A stretch of DNA of 64,000 nt from Collimonas fungivorans Ter331 (GCF_000221045.1 NC_015856.1:1271316-1335315), one strand, 5' to 3'. Shown: positions 1 through 9,062, counted from the first letter of the stretch. Program-made: numbers and translations. Notes: generated from the letters alone by a model not told the origin.

Positions 1-1062
1 CATCGCTTCGCCGGCTCGCGTACCCGCCGAGTCTGCTTCGCGATCGAAGCGACCGTCGGCAATCCGTTCGAGGAAATCGTCCGCCTTAGACGGTAATTCG
101 ACGTGCGGGTAAGGGAAGCGCCCTGTCGTATAGCGCAGCGCGCCAAAAAACGACCGCTCAACCTGAGCGCCCGTCGCTTTGATCAGTCCTTGCGACGCTA
201 GGTGCCCGTGCAATGCGGGCAGCCGGTAACACGGGACGGCCGGATACAGGTGGTGCTCGAGATGGAAGTTGCTTCCGAAGAAAAGCGCTGTGTAGATGGG
301 TGATGTGTAGCTGCGGGCATCGTGGTATCGACCCGGCGCGGTGCCGGTGTGTTCCAGGTACGCGCGCATGGCGCTCATCACGTACAACCCGAAATACGGG
401 ACCAGCATTACCGTGAAACCAAGCCACAGCGAGCGATGCCAGATGAGCGCGTACACCGTCACGCCGCATAGGCCGAGGGCGATGTTGATGCGGGTGATCC
501 AGCGCATTTCGCGCTCGGAGAACGGAAGCTTTGTGTTCTCCGGCCAAGGCAGGCCCAGTGCCATGCGTAAGGCATTCTTCGTGTAAACCCGGACGGTCCC
601 GGACCGCGCGAGAAAGAAGCGTGACACGAAGTTGTTGTACTGCGAGTAAATCTGTGCATCGGGGTCGATGTCCTGGTCGGTGAAGCGGTGGTGCTTCCAG
701 TGGGTCATGCTGAAGCCCACGATGAAGAAGAACGGCACCAGCGACGAAAAGAGTACCGCCAGCGCCGCACTGATGTACTTGTTTCGGTGCAGGTTCGTGT
801 GCATTCCCTCGTGTCCAACAAAGGTCAAGAGGTGCATTCCATGGCCACCGATGATTCCCAGGACGAGTGCCAAACCTATCCGCACCGGCGTCGAGGCTGG
901 AATATCGACGATGGCGAAGGCCACCATGGCCGGAACCAGGAAGAATGCGAGGGCGTGCGCTAGATAGAGTGCGGTGGCGAAGTGACTGGTTCGATGAAAT
1001 TTTTCTGGAAGCTTGAGCCGCGCAAACGCGGTGTCGGCCTCCAACGATGCTTCGATGGTCAT
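1..1062 (-). CDS. membrane fatty-acid desaturase, partial (open at left edge)
   Basis: Reading leftward from an ATG at 1062, the frame stays open for 354 codons to base 1, so the C-terminus lies outside the window. The three histidine boxes of membrane di-iron desaturases are present: HEGMH at residues 84-88, HWKHH at 121-125 and HLEHH at 267-271. Hydrophobic segments lie near residues 30-53, 61-80, 100-118, 191-207 and 212-231. The family introduces double bonds into acyl chains at the membrane. A GAGGAG ribosome-binding site lies about 8 bases before the ATG. It is the last visible gene of a leftward operon with a ketosynthase and an FAD oxidoreductase, which suggests a role in making a modified fatty acid rather than bulk lipid. 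The substrate cannot be told from sequence. Confidence 0.9.
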   Translation of the reverse strand, partial: MTIEASLEADTAFARLKLPEKFHRTSHFATALYLAHALAFFLVPAMVAFAIVDIPASTPVRIGLALVLGIIGGHGMHLLTFVGHEGMHTNLHRNKYISAALAVLFSSLVPFFFIVGFSMTHWKHHRFTDQDIDPDAQIYSQYNNFVSRFFLARSGTVRVYTKNALRMALGLPWPENTKLPFSEREMRWITRINIALGLCGVTVYALIWHRSLWLGFTVMLVPYFGLYVMSAMRAYLEHTGTAPGRYHDARSYTSPIYTALFFGSNFHLEHHLYPAVPCYRLPALHGHLASQGLIKATGAQVERSFFGALRYTTGRFPYPHVELPSKADDFLERIADGRFDREADSAGTRAGEAM

Positions 1063-1082
1063 AGCCTATCTCCTCGGGTGAC

Positions 1083-1319
1083 TTAACGTAGGTCCTGTGA
1101 ATGCTGGCTGGGCATCACCAGGATTGGAAATTGCGTGGCCTCCAGGCCAATCGGCGCGGCATGCCGAGACCGATCTCTGCCGCAGCCTCGACCGGAACGT
1201 CGTCGGTCATCATTGAGAAATTGCATGCCGGATCTCGGGCGTGCAATTTCCGCCAAGCCTGCTGCGATGACTTCCGCGATTGTCCGGTACGAGTCGGCGC
1301 CGACGTTATTTGTGGTCAT
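1083..1319 (-). CDS. small ORF, possible decayed acyl carrier protein
   Basis: This 78-codon ORF begins with an ATG overlapping the stop of the upstream FAD oxidoreductase gene (ATGA), so its start is translationally coupled and probably real. The first 27 residues (SYRTIAEVIAAGLAEIA) look like ACP helix I. The rest is Arg-rich and unlike ACP in this frame. Another frame over about 1170-1215 encodes DDVPVEAAAEIGLG, which resembles the segment just before the ACP Asp-Ser-Leu site. No DSL phosphopantetheine motif is visible in any frame. I infer a frameshifted ACP relic. A genuine small unknown protein is the alternative. Confidence 0.4.
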   Translation of the reverse strand: MTTNNVGADSYRTIAEVIAAGLAEIARPRSGMQFLNDDRRRSGRGCGRDRSRHAAPIGLEATQFPILVMPSQHSQDLR

Positions 1320-2701
1320 ACCGGCTCGCTTACGCCGAGGGCGTGGTCGGCGCTGGATGCGAGCAGGTTCGATTGGTCGAACTCGGGCGCCCGGACTGGG
1401 GTGGCGTTAGCCTGCTCGGCCAGGCGCTGGCGTAACGCCATTTCGCTGCGGATCTCCTCGCCTCTCCGGGACATCTCGATCAAAGGCTGGATCACGCCCA
1501 CCTCGCCACGCTCAACGGCCTCATCTGCCCACTTCTTAATGTCGCTGGGGTTGAATACGGCAAACGGCGAGCACTGGCGATTCTGGGCGGAGAGCAAGCG
1601 CGCCTGCAGCGTCGGGTCCGCCGCCAGCTTGCCGAACAGCATCCGGCTGAGCGGGTTGTTGTTGGTGAGCGCGCCGCGGCTGCGGGAGTATTCGAAGAGG
1701 TCGATTGAAGTCGCGTCTCGCTGGCGCCAATAGCGTACCAGCGCCTGGTCCCCGCCCTCGATGATCGCCCGCCCCAGTGACCGGGCGTCGCGAAGCGCGT
1801 CGGTGATCCCGAAGCCGGGGGACGGATCCATGAAGAGGCCTGCGTCGCCAACCAGGGCCCAGCCCGGCCCCGCCGCCTGGCGGAAGAAAAAGCGCAGGTT
1901 CAATGCGCCGAGCACCTTGCTCTTAGGCTCTCCAGCGGTCAGCGGCGCCGTGTAAGGGTTGCGCTGGAGCGTCTCCTGCAGCTTCTGTAGTGCTCGCCCC
2001 TTCCACTCCGGTAGCTGCGTTCTCGGGAACGCCACCCCGATGAGCAAGAGATCGCGGTTGGTTGGAAAGATGAAGACGACGTCGTCGCCGAAGCTGCAGT
2101 TCATCGCCCCCCCCAGGTGGCGCGGATCGTCGTCGAACCAGGTCGGTCTCGGCCAGTACGCCCAGTACATCGCGCGTGGGCAGTCGTACCCGTGATACTC
2201 CTCGGCGCTGACGAGTTGCGCTGTGGTCGAGTGCTGGCCATCCGCGCCGACCACGATCCGTGCCCGGATCTCTTCGCGCGTCCCGGCGTGTTCGACCACG
2301 GCTCCGGTGACCCGTTCGCCGTCGCGGAGCAGCTCGACCAGCTTGGTACGAGGACGGATCTCTGCCCCGGCGGCCCGCGCTTCGTCTGCCAGGAGCGCAT
2401 CAAGATCCATACGACGCGGGCAGGAGCAGCGCCCGCCGGCCGGATACACAACGCGGCCGATCTCCTCATCGGCGCCGTACATCATGCTCGGCACCGGCGG
2501 TGCGAAGCGACGCACCTTATCGCCGAGGCCTAACTCGTCCAGCAGAGCCATGCCGTGGGGCGAAATCCAGTGGGTGGACAGCGGTTGGTCGCTCGGCAGA
2601 TTGTTCGCATCGATAGCGAGGACGCTCTTGCCGGCGCGCGCCAGGTGAATCGCGAGTGTGGAGCCTGCGCAGCGGGCGCCAACGATTAGGGTATCTAACA
2701 C
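1316..2701 (-). CDS. FAD-dependent oxidoreductase (group A monooxygenase / geranylgeranyl-reductase-like)
   Basis: The 461-residue product starts with GTG, with AAGGA about 10 bases upstream. It has an N-terminal FAD-binding fold with the variant dinucleotide motif VGARCAGS (residues 7-14), the DG motif VVGADGQHS near residue 150 and the GD motif VGDAGLFMDPSPG near 285. This is the layout of single-component flavin monooxygenases and related reductases. The WxWxIP motif of flavin halogenases is absent, so halogenation is not supported. The gene lies between a ketosynthase and a desaturase on the same strand and probably oxidises or reduces the acyl intermediate made there. The exact reaction is unknown. 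Confidence 0.8.
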   Translation of the reverse strand: MLDTLIVGARCAGSTLAIHLARAGKSVLAIDANNLPSDQPLSTHWISPHGMALLDELGLGDKVRRFAPPVPSMMYGADEEIGRVVYPAGGRCSCPRRMDLDALLADEARAAGAEIRPRTKLVELLRDGERVTGAVVEHAGTREEIRARIVVGADGQHSTTAQLVSAEEYHGYDCPRAMYWAYWPRPTWFDDDPRHLGGAMNCSFGDDVVFIFPTNRDLLLIGVAFPRTQLPEWKGRALQKLQETLQRNPYTAPLTAGEPKSKVLGALNLRFFFRQAAGPGWALVGDAGLFMDPSPGFGITDALRDARSLGRAIIEGGDQALVRYWRQRDATSIDLFEYSRSRGALTNNNPLSRMLFGKLAADPTLQARLLSAQNRQCSPFAVFNPSDIKKWADEAVERGEVGVIQPLIEMSRRGEEIRSEMALRQRLAEQANATPVRAPEFDQSNLLASSADHALGVSEPV

Positions 2702-2854
2702 GGAGAGATTCCTTTTATAGAATGACTAGAACTCGGATTGCGCGCGACGCGGCCTCGCCATCCCGCGCAAGCAATGTAGATGGGCGCATCGACCGCCGGC
2801 CGCAGACTGGTTGTCGGCAGCCGGGCATTTTCGTTTTCGGCATGAACGGCGTAA

Positions 2855-4147
2855 TCAACGCACATTCTCCTTCCGTTCAGCGGAGAACCGTTGAAAGAGC
2901 ACCGAGGCGTTGACTCCGCCGAACCCGAACCCGTTGGACAGCGCTATCTCAATTGGGGCGCGACGCGCCGACGGCCCTATCAGATCGAGGCCAATCGCGG
3001 AATCGTCGAGATGCTCCAGATTGAGGGTTCCGGGAAGCACCCCATCCCTGAGAGCAAGAACTGAAAACGCTGCCTCGATGGCGCCCGCCGCCCCCAGCAA
3101 ATGTCCCGTCGCAGACTTGGTAGAGGAAATAGCCGGCCCCGTGCTGGTTCCGAAGATAGTCTTCAAGGCCGCAATTTCTCCCGCATCGCCAACCGGCGTC
3201 GATGTAGCATGGGCGTTGACGTAGTCGACACGCTCGGGGGCTATTCCCGCCATCGCCAGGGCCAGCCTCATCGCCCGCATGGCGCCATTCCCATCGTCGG
3301 GGCCGGCCGTCATGTGATAGGCATCTGCGGTGGTTCCATAGCCAATGATTTCGGCGATCGGGATGGCGCCGCGTGCTATGGCATGGTCCAGCGCCTCTAC
3401 CACTAACATTGCCGCGCCTTCACCCATCACAAACCCGTCACGGTCGCGGTCGAATGGGCGCGAGGCGCGAACAGGCTGTTCGTTGAAGCCCGTGGACAAA
3501 GCCCGCGCCGCCGAGAATCCGCCAAGGCTGACTTTGTCGAAAGCTGCTTCGGCGCCGCCTGCCAGCACAATATCCGCTTCTCCCGCACGAATTAGGCGCA
3601 TCGCATCACCGATCGCCTGTACGCTAGCCGCGCAGGCGGTCACAGGGCAACCGAGCGGCCCCCGAAACCGATGCTTAATCGATACTTGGCCGGCCGCCAG
3701 ATTCGCCAGGAAGGACGGAATGGTGAAAGGCGACAGCCGCCGCACGCCAGGCGATTCACCTATCCTTACCGCATTGGCCAGTCCGAGAAAACCGCCGATG
3801 CCCGACGCAATGATGGTCGCAGTGCGCTCGCATTGATGGTCGGTTTGCGGAGCCCATCCGGCATCTGCTAGCGCCTCCTCAGCGGCGACCATTGCCATCT
3901 GGATGAAGCGGTCCATCTTTTTCAACTCTTTGCTCGGAATGGAGATTTCGGGTGCGAAACCGCCCTCGGGATCGGCTGTCCTGTCTTGCACGGTACCGCC
4001 GACCTTAACAGGAAGATCGCCGACAATTTCGTCTCCCAGCACGCGAAGTCCGGAACGTCCGTCAATTAGGCGCTGCCATACCAGTTCCGTGCCACAACCC
4101 AGTGGAGAAACAATGCCCAGCCCCGTCACAACCACACGGCGCATCAT
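2855..4147 (-). CDS. beta-ketoacyl-ACP synthase II family (KAS II/FabF-like)
   Basis: The 430-residue protein has the full condensing-enzyme triad: active-site Cys172 in TACAAS, His313 in NAHATSTP, and Lys344 with His349 in KSATGHLLGAAG. The N-terminal VVVTGLGIVSPLG and the C-terminal NGFGFGGVN are standard for FabF. It would elongate an acyl-ACP with malonyl-ACP in the cytoplasm. Its ATG overlaps the stop of the upstream small gene, giving translational coupling. Its company (FAD oxidoreductase, desaturase) and the absence of fabG/fabD nearby argue for a dedicated secondary-metabolite or special-lipid role rather than housekeeping FabF. A gap of about 150 bases separates it from the next gene. 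Confidence 0.9.
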   Translation of the reverse strand: MMRRVVVTGLGIVSPLGCGTELVWQRLIDGRSGLRVLGDEIVGDLPVKVGGTVQDRTADPEGGFAPEISIPSKELKKMDRFIQMAMVAAEEALADAGWAPQTDHQCERTATIIASGIGGFLGLANAVRIGESPGVRRLSPFTIPSFLANLAAGQVSIKHRFRGPLGCPVTACAASVQAIGDAMRLIRAGEADIVLAGGAEAAFDKVSLGGFSAARALSTGFNEQPVRASRPFDRDRDGFVMGEGAAMLVVEALDHAIARGAIPIAEIIGYGTTADAYHMTAGPDDGNGAMRAMRLALAMAGIAPERVDYVNAHATSTPVGDAGEIAALKTIFGTSTGPAISSTKSATGHLLGAAGAIEAAFSVLALRDGVLPGTLNLEHLDDSAIGLDLIGPSARRAPIEIALSNGFGFGGVNASVLFQRFSAERKENVR

Positions 4148-4413
4148 TCTATCTCCCTCTCTCGCAGCAGGGCCCGCCGAGAGGCATCGGTCAAGCTTTT
4201 CATCTTGCGACGCAGCTCTTTAGCTTCCGCTTTCCCCAGCTTCAGAAGAAATTGAACATCGTTATAGTTAAATTCCGCAGTCATTTCACCATCCATATAC
4301 ATCTGGGTAATCATTCGCAACTGTGACGCCGCGACCAGGAACCACATCCAGCAAGACATCCGAAAACTCTGTCGCATTAAGGTTTTTATAAAAAATTCAT
4401 CATTTAAATTCAC
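4144..4413 (-). CDS. small unknown protein coupled to the ketosynthase gene
   Basis: This 89-codon ORF starts with GTG; ATG codons further in would give shorter products, and no start has a convincing ribosome-binding site. It ends in the ATGA overlap that begins the ketosynthase gene, which supports a real translated gene. A short hydrophobic stretch (SCWMWFLVAAS) near residues 19-29 is followed by a charged helical tail rich in Lys, Arg and Glu. I do not recognise the family. The coding sequence is AT-richer than the genes downstream of it in the operon. It may be a small membrane-associated accessory protein or the surviving end of a longer gene. Confidence 0.45.
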   Translation of the reverse strand: MNLNDEFFIKTLMRQSFRMSCWMWFLVAASQLRMITQMYMDGEMTAEFNYNDVQFLLKLGKAEAKELRRKMKSLTDASRRALLREREIE

Positions 4414-4494
4414 TGATCTGTGAAGCCAAAAAATCCTTAATGTGACAAAACCTAAATTCGCCGCACAAAATAGATAGGCAATTCTGTAAATTTT

Positions 4495-4990
4495 ATGTAG
4501 CGTGTTGCCACTCTTCTGAACTGCTTTAGTTGGGTGAAAAAACGTTCAATCAAATTACGATTGCGATACTGGCGCCGGTCAAATTCTCGCTGTTCTTTCC
4601 GATTCTTTCTCTGCGGGATAATGGCCGCGGCATTTTTTATTGCAATACAAGCAAGCTATTTGCAACATCAAAAATTTGCCTTGCAAAATCGGGATGGCTA
4701 TGAATTTTTTGGCAGCGCCAGCAATAAGCTGGTGAGCTCGCAGAATCGAACTATCGAGAGACACTTCCTCAAAACAACATCTTCGGGTGCCCCGCAAAAG
4801 CGTTCTGCCATACCTTCATGTCCGGCCACCAACACCATTCCGTGGGAAAATTCACTGGACAAATCGCGCCGCGGACTGTCCGTGCTATCTGCGGCACCAT
4901 CTCAACAAATGACCTGCCCGACATATCGCATACTGTCCGAGCCGAAAATTTGAAAACAACAGAACCCTCTTGGAACGCTTGAATTCTCGC
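4495..4990 (-). mobile_element. IS5-family transposase relic
   Basis: On the minus strand, about 4634 down to 4498 encodes the C-terminal end of an IS5-type DDE transposase, with IIPQRKNRKEQ, RRQYRNRNLIERFF and LKQFRRVATRY, including the catalytic Glu region. Further upstream, about 4758-4729, a different frame encodes LDSSILRAHQ, which contains the first catalytic Asp motif of the same family. The central part is missing and the frames do not match, so this is a deleted, frameshifted remnant. No clear terminal inverted repeats were seen. It sits at the border between the GC-rich ketosynthase operon and the AT-richer LysR/transporter segment. Confidence 0.75.
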
Positions 4991-5046
4991 CTGAATTCCT
5001 ATAAGTTTCCAATAATCAATTATTATCAGGTATATAATTCCAGCTA

Positions 5047-6027
5047 ATGATGAACATGGCCGACCCAATAAAACCAAGAGTCAAATCGAGCTTGCTTAAC
5101 GATCGCCTCGACTGGAATCTGCTACGGACATTCATGGTGATTGCCAAAGAGCGCAGCATCAGTCGGGCGGCAGGTAAGCTGCACCTCACACAACCCGCAG
5201 TAAGCCAGGCGCTTAAGCGACTTGAAGATCAGTTAGGAAAAGTCCTAGTCAAGCGGAGCGGATCGCACTTTGAGATTACGCAAGCGGGAATGCTCATCCA
5301 ACGGCTTGCGGAGGAAATTTACGGCAATATTTCACAACTGGCAGCTGCCGATGGCGATATCGATGATCGGGACATTTCCGGTGTCGCCCGCTTGTTGGTT
5401 GTCAGCGGAATAAGTTCGACCAGCTACGATGATTTTTTGGCGAAATTTCATCGCGCCTCACCACGTATTGACCTGCAAATTCAAGTGATGAGAAGCGCCG
5501 ACATTGTCAATGCTTTGCTTCAAAAGACGGCAACGGCAGGTATCAGCCCGGACTATTTGCTGCCAAAAAAAATCCAGCAACAGCTATTTATTCCACAGAA
5601 ATTTTCTTTTTTTTGCGGAAGACATCATCATCTGTTCGGGCGGTCGAACCTCACTGTTGCTGACCTGCGCGACGAAAATATAGTGTCGGTGTCAGGCGAC
5701 CAGATCGGTGACAATTTTTCGAAACTTACTCTATTTCGCGAGCAAAATGGATTTTCCGGCCGTGTAGTCGCTTCCTCAGCAAGTATGACCGAAATGCGTC
5801 GACTCATTTTTTCAGGATTTGGAATTGGCTGTTTGCCTGAGGAAATCGCGCGTAGCGACGTCATGCAGCAAAGACTCTTTCGACTTCCTCCGGACGACGG
5901 CGTTGTTAATGTCGATTTGCATTTATTATGGAATATCGAACGTAACTATTCTCCTGCGGAGTCGGTTTTTCTGGACAGCTTGAGGTCCTATATTCCGCAA
6001 CATGCCGACAAAGCAGACGTCGGGTAA
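5047..6027 (+). CDS. LysR-family transcriptional regulator
   Basis: The 326-residue protein has an N-terminal winged helix-turn-helix (residues about 20-80: SISRAAGKLHLTQPAVSQALKR) and a C-terminal co-inducer-binding domain with a GIGCLPEEIA segment typical of the family. Three ATG codons (5047, 5050, 5056) lie close together, and no strong ribosome-binding site precedes them. A TATAAT at 5033-5038 would give a very short leader. It precedes an MFS transporter gene on the same strand by about 90 bases and may control that gene or the nearby desaturase genes. The effector is unknown. Confidence 0.85.
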   Translation: MMNMADPIKPRVKSSLLNDRLDWNLLRTFMVIAKERSISRAAGKLHLTQPAVSQALKRLEDQLGKVLVKRSGSHFEITQAGMLIQRLAEEIYGNISQLAAADGDIDDRDISGVARLLVVSGISSTSYDDFLAKFHRASPRIDLQIQVMRSADIVNALLQKTATAGISPDYLLPKKIQQQLFIPQKFSFFCGRHHHLFGRSNLTVADLRDENIVSVSGDQIGDNFSKLTLFREQNGFSGRVVASSASMTEMRRLIFSGFGIGCLPEEIARSDVMQQRLFRLPPDDGVVNVDLHLLWNIERNYSPAESVFLDSLRSYIPQHADKADVG

Positions 6028-6113
6028 GAATAAACCTTGACCCAGATCTGGAACCAACACGAATATGTCATCAATCTGCTCAGAACGATAGCTCTCACTG
6101 TGGATCAAGTCCC

Positions 6114-7436
6114 ATGTCTTCTGCAATTCACATCTCTCACTCTCGTCGGGCTGCAATTGCCAGTTTTGTAGGCACAACAGTTGAGTTTTACGATTTCTAT
6201 ATCTATGCTACAGCCGCAGCCCTTGTGTTAGGCGAAGTCTTCTTTCCAAATCTCAATCAATTTCAAGGCACGATGGCGTCGTTTGCCACGTTTGCAGTCG
6301 GCTTCATTGCTCGACCATTGAGTGGCATGGTATTCGGTCATTTTGGTGACAGGTTAGGACGCAAGAAAATGCTGGTTATTACGATGTTCCTCATGGGCAT
6401 TGCAACGACTGCCATTGGCCTGCTTCCATCGTATGGACAAGTTGGCATCTGGGCTCCGGCTTTGCTGATTTTTTTTCGTATTTTGCAGGGAGTTGCGGTC
6501 GGCGGGGAATGGGGGGGGGCCGTGCTCATGGCATGTGAACACGCGCCGGCCGGGCGCAAAACATTCTTTGCGTCGCTTCCTCAAATGGGTAGTCCTGCGG
6601 GACTGATCCTGGCGCTTCTATCGTTCCGGGCAGTGGCATCAATGTTTCACGAAAATCTCATTTCTTGGGGATGGCGCATACCTTTCCTGGCGAGCTTCGT
6701 GTTATTGATCATTGGGGTGTTCATCCGCATAGGAGTAAGTGAGTCTCCGGAGTTTGAATCGGTTGTGAAGGCAGAGGGACTTGCCAAATTTCCGGTAGCT
6801 GAAGTGTTACGCACTGCATGGGTGCCAATCTTGCTTGGCGCCGGCGCGATAACCATCAGTACCGCCGGCTTCTTTTTCACCAATACCTTTATGATTTCCT
6901 ACGTGACAAGCTATCTCGGCATGCAAAAGTCGACGATTCTTGATGTCCTCCTGGTGGTGACGATCATTCAATTATGCTCACAACCCATTTCGGCATTGCT
7001 TGCGGAACGTTACGGCAATGCTCGGTTCCTGATGGCCGCAGCGTTGCTGTCAATGTTGGCACCCTACCCAATGTTCTTGCTGGTCAATACGCAAGACCCG
7101 GTCGTCATGATCGTCGGCATTTCATTGGCTGTGATCCCTTTGTCTGCTGTCTATGCTGTCATTGCCGGCTTTATGATCGCAGTGTTCCCAACGCATCTGC
7201 GTTACTCGGGGATTTCGATCGCATATCAGTTCTGCTGCGCTGTGGCAGGAGGGACGACCCCTTTAATTGGTGCGCTAATCGCCGGCAACTATAAGGGGGA
7301 GTGGTTACCTCTCGCGCTGTATTTCAGCTTGCTAGCCAGCGTATCATTTGTTTGTATATGGAGCCTTGCACGTTATCAACGTCAACAACTATTCACGCTA
7401 AACGTGGCAGTAGGAAAATCGTATGGGATGAGTTAG
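6114..7436 (+). CDS. MFS transporter, metabolite:H+ symporter (MHS) family
   Basis: The 440-residue, 12-helix membrane protein has the signature of MHS-type carriers such as ShiA, KgtP and ProP: an N-terminal GTTVEFYDFYIYATAAALV, the loop 2-3 motif GHFGDRLGRKKML (about residues 77-89) and RILQGVAVGGEWGGAVL near residue 125. Members import organic acids, osmolytes or aromatic acids with protons. The substrate cannot be predicted. It follows a LysR gene on the same strand and may be its target. Confidence 0.88.
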   Translation: MSSAIHISHSRRAAIASFVGTTVEFYDFYIYATAAALVLGEVFFPNLNQFQGTMASFATFAVGFIARPLSGMVFGHFGDRLGRKKMLVITMFLMGIATTAIGLLPSYGQVGIWAPALLIFFRILQGVAVGGEWGGAVLMACEHAPAGRKTFFASLPQMGSPAGLILALLSFRAVASMFHENLISWGWRIPFLASFVLLIIGVFIRIGVSESPEFESVVKAEGLAKFPVAEVLRTAWVPILLGAGAITISTAGFFFTNTFMISYVTSYLGMQKSTILDVLLVVTIIQLCSQPISALLAERYGNARFLMAAALLSMLAPYPMFLLVNTQDPVVMIVGISLAVIPLSAVYAVIAGFMIAVFPTHLRYSGISIAYQFCCAVAGGTTPLIGALIAGNYKGEWLPLALYFSLLASVSFVCIWSLARYQRQQLFTLNVAVGKSYGMS

Positions 7437-7556
7437 TGCATCGCCGATTTTGAAGAAAACGCATGAGTGTTCGCTGGCGAAGTATCGTGAAAAATTTTCG
7501 CAACAGATTACTGATAGCAAGCCATTGTTACGAGGATGACGGTCTGGCATAAAATC

Positions 7557-7599
7557 CGACACTGTCCATACTGGTTCGTCAAAATGCGTGACAGTGTCG
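7557..7599. repeat. 10-bp inverted repeat between convergent transporter genes
   Basis: CGACACTGTC at 7557-7566 is matched by its exact reverse complement GACAGTGTCG at 7590-7599, with a 23-base loop. It lies in the 240-base gap between two convergent genes. It could act as a bidirectional terminator hairpin, although no T-run follows, or be the end of a lost mobile element. Confidence 0.45.
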
Positions 7600-7677
7600 A
7601 TAGTCTAACGCCAAGCAACCCAAGCCCATGCGCGACAGGCACGAAGGCCTCCACTGCGATGTCCTGCGAGGCAGTAG

Positions 7678-9051
7678 TCATCCAGTCTGCGATTCCAAGT
7701 TCTTGGTTCCGTCTTTAGTAATATGCGGGCCATCTTCCTGCCGTGCATCAGACCCAAGCTGGAGACGTACAATTGGGCCAGTTGGAATTGGGATTGTCAT
7801 TTGGCTCAGGCGTTTGAAACGAGTCAGCCCGATCACAACAAGTACAGCAGCGGATGAAATCAACCCGGATAGGAGTGACAGCAATTCGACACGACCGGCA
7901 AAGAATCCTATCCATCCCGCAAAGTATAAACCGAGGGAAGTGACAAAACCGGCGCCCATGATAAATTGTGCGGCTTGCGGTAGCATTACGATGCCTCTCT
8001 GCAAGGCGATAAAAAGAACGGCAATGCTGGCGATGTACACGATATTGACTGCCACCATGGTGTCAATAATGGCCTGCCCGCGAGCGGCAACAATAGCGCC
8101 GGCAAGCGTGATGATAAGCATCAAAAGGGAATGTGGCACTTGCCGTTTTGTCGAAATGGTTGACGCAAGGGCTGCAGTCATTGCACGGATGATCGCAGCG
8201 CCGGATCCAAGCGCAGCAGACAGAAGAACCAATAACAAACCGATTGATACGCCTGTTCCGGCACGCCCTGTGAATTGCATGAGCAAAAATGGTATGACCT
8301 GCTTGGCATCAGCGAGTCCATTCAGCATGCCAGCCTGGCGTGCGGCTAACACTGCTGCTGCGGGAAGAAAACCTGTTAGGAACAGAAATCCTGCCGCAAG
8401 CAGGCAACCGAGGATCGCATCAATCGGGCGCCGTGCCGCAATAACGAATTGCTGGTAATCCGCACCTGTAATAACCAGAAAGACGATGGCGACCATCGTT
8501 ACGAACAGTTCATATGGCCGGGCCAAATGGACGTCTTGCATAAAAAGCGGTACCGCTTCCACGTAAAGATGTAGGCCATCAACGTTACTCAGCGCATACA
8601 ACAGCGCGAGGTTACTGGCAACCAAGCAGAGAGAAAACAATTTCGAAGCAAGACGTAAATTAAGCGAACAAGCAGCAAGAAGCAACGTGAGAGAAAGCGC
8701 ATAACTCAGCCCTGCCGGCAAACCGGCCAGCTTAAGAATCGCAACGCTGCCATGTATCTGGGCTGCCAATACACCAGCCATCCAGATGAGCGACAGAAGC
8801 GCAACACTATTTTTCATTTTTGCGCCATAAGCCCGTCCGAACACATCCCATATCTGCATGCCAGAAGACCAAAGTCGTCGAGAAAATAGCGCGAGAAAAA
8901 CCATGCCGGTGGCGGTCGCCATTGCGTAGATGCTGCCAGCCATGCCGAGTCTGAGCGCCAGTTCCCCTGATCCGAACAAAAAGCCGATGCCATAGCTTGC
9001 GGAAACGAGCAGTGCGGCGATATGGAGGAAGTTCAAATTGCGCGACATCAT
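7678..9051 (-). CDS. LeuT-fold permease, sodium:solute symporter-like
   Basis: The 457-residue protein has about 11-12 hydrophobic helices. It starts with a helix containing a Gly-rich break (SASYGIGFLFGSGELALRLG, residues 18-37), as in transporters of the sodium:solute symporter / APC superfamily, whose first helix is unwound at the substrate site. The C-terminal tail is hydrophilic. It lies 11 bases downstream of a desaturase gene on the same strand, so the two are almost certainly co-transcribed. I infer import or export of a small solute linked to the desaturase product, but family placement is approximate. Confidence 0.65.
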   Translation of the reverse strand: MMSRNLNFLHIAALLVSASYGIGFLFGSGELALRLGMAGSIYAMATATGMVFLALFSRRLWSSGMQIWDVFGRAYGAKMKNSVALLSLIWMAGVLAAQIHGSVAILKLAGLPAGLSYALSLTLLLAACSLNLRLASKLFSLCLVASNLALLYALSNVDGLHLYVEAVPLFMQDVHLARPYELFVTMVAIVFLVITGADYQQFVIAARRPIDAILGCLLAAGFLFLTGFLPAAAVLAARQAGMLNGLADAKQVIPFLLMQFTGRAGTGVSIGLLLVLLSAALGSGAAIIRAMTAALASTISTKRQVPHSLLMLIITLAGAIVAARGQAIIDTMVAVNIVYIASIAVLFIALQRGIVMLPQAAQFIMGAGFVTSLGLYFAGWIGFFAGRVELLSLLSGLISSAAVLVVIGLTRFKRLSQMTIPIPTGPIVRLQLGSDARQEDGPHITKDGTKNLESQTG

Positions 9052-9062
9052 ATATTTCTTCC

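Noticed and set aside
1316..2701. Flavin-dependent halogenase
   Set aside because: The WxWxIP halogenase motif is absent; only general FAD-monooxygenase motifs are present.
1..4413. Complete polyyne biosynthetic cluster
   Set aside because: No acyl-ACP ligase, thioesterase, rubredoxin or intact ACP is visible in the window, so the call would go beyond the data.
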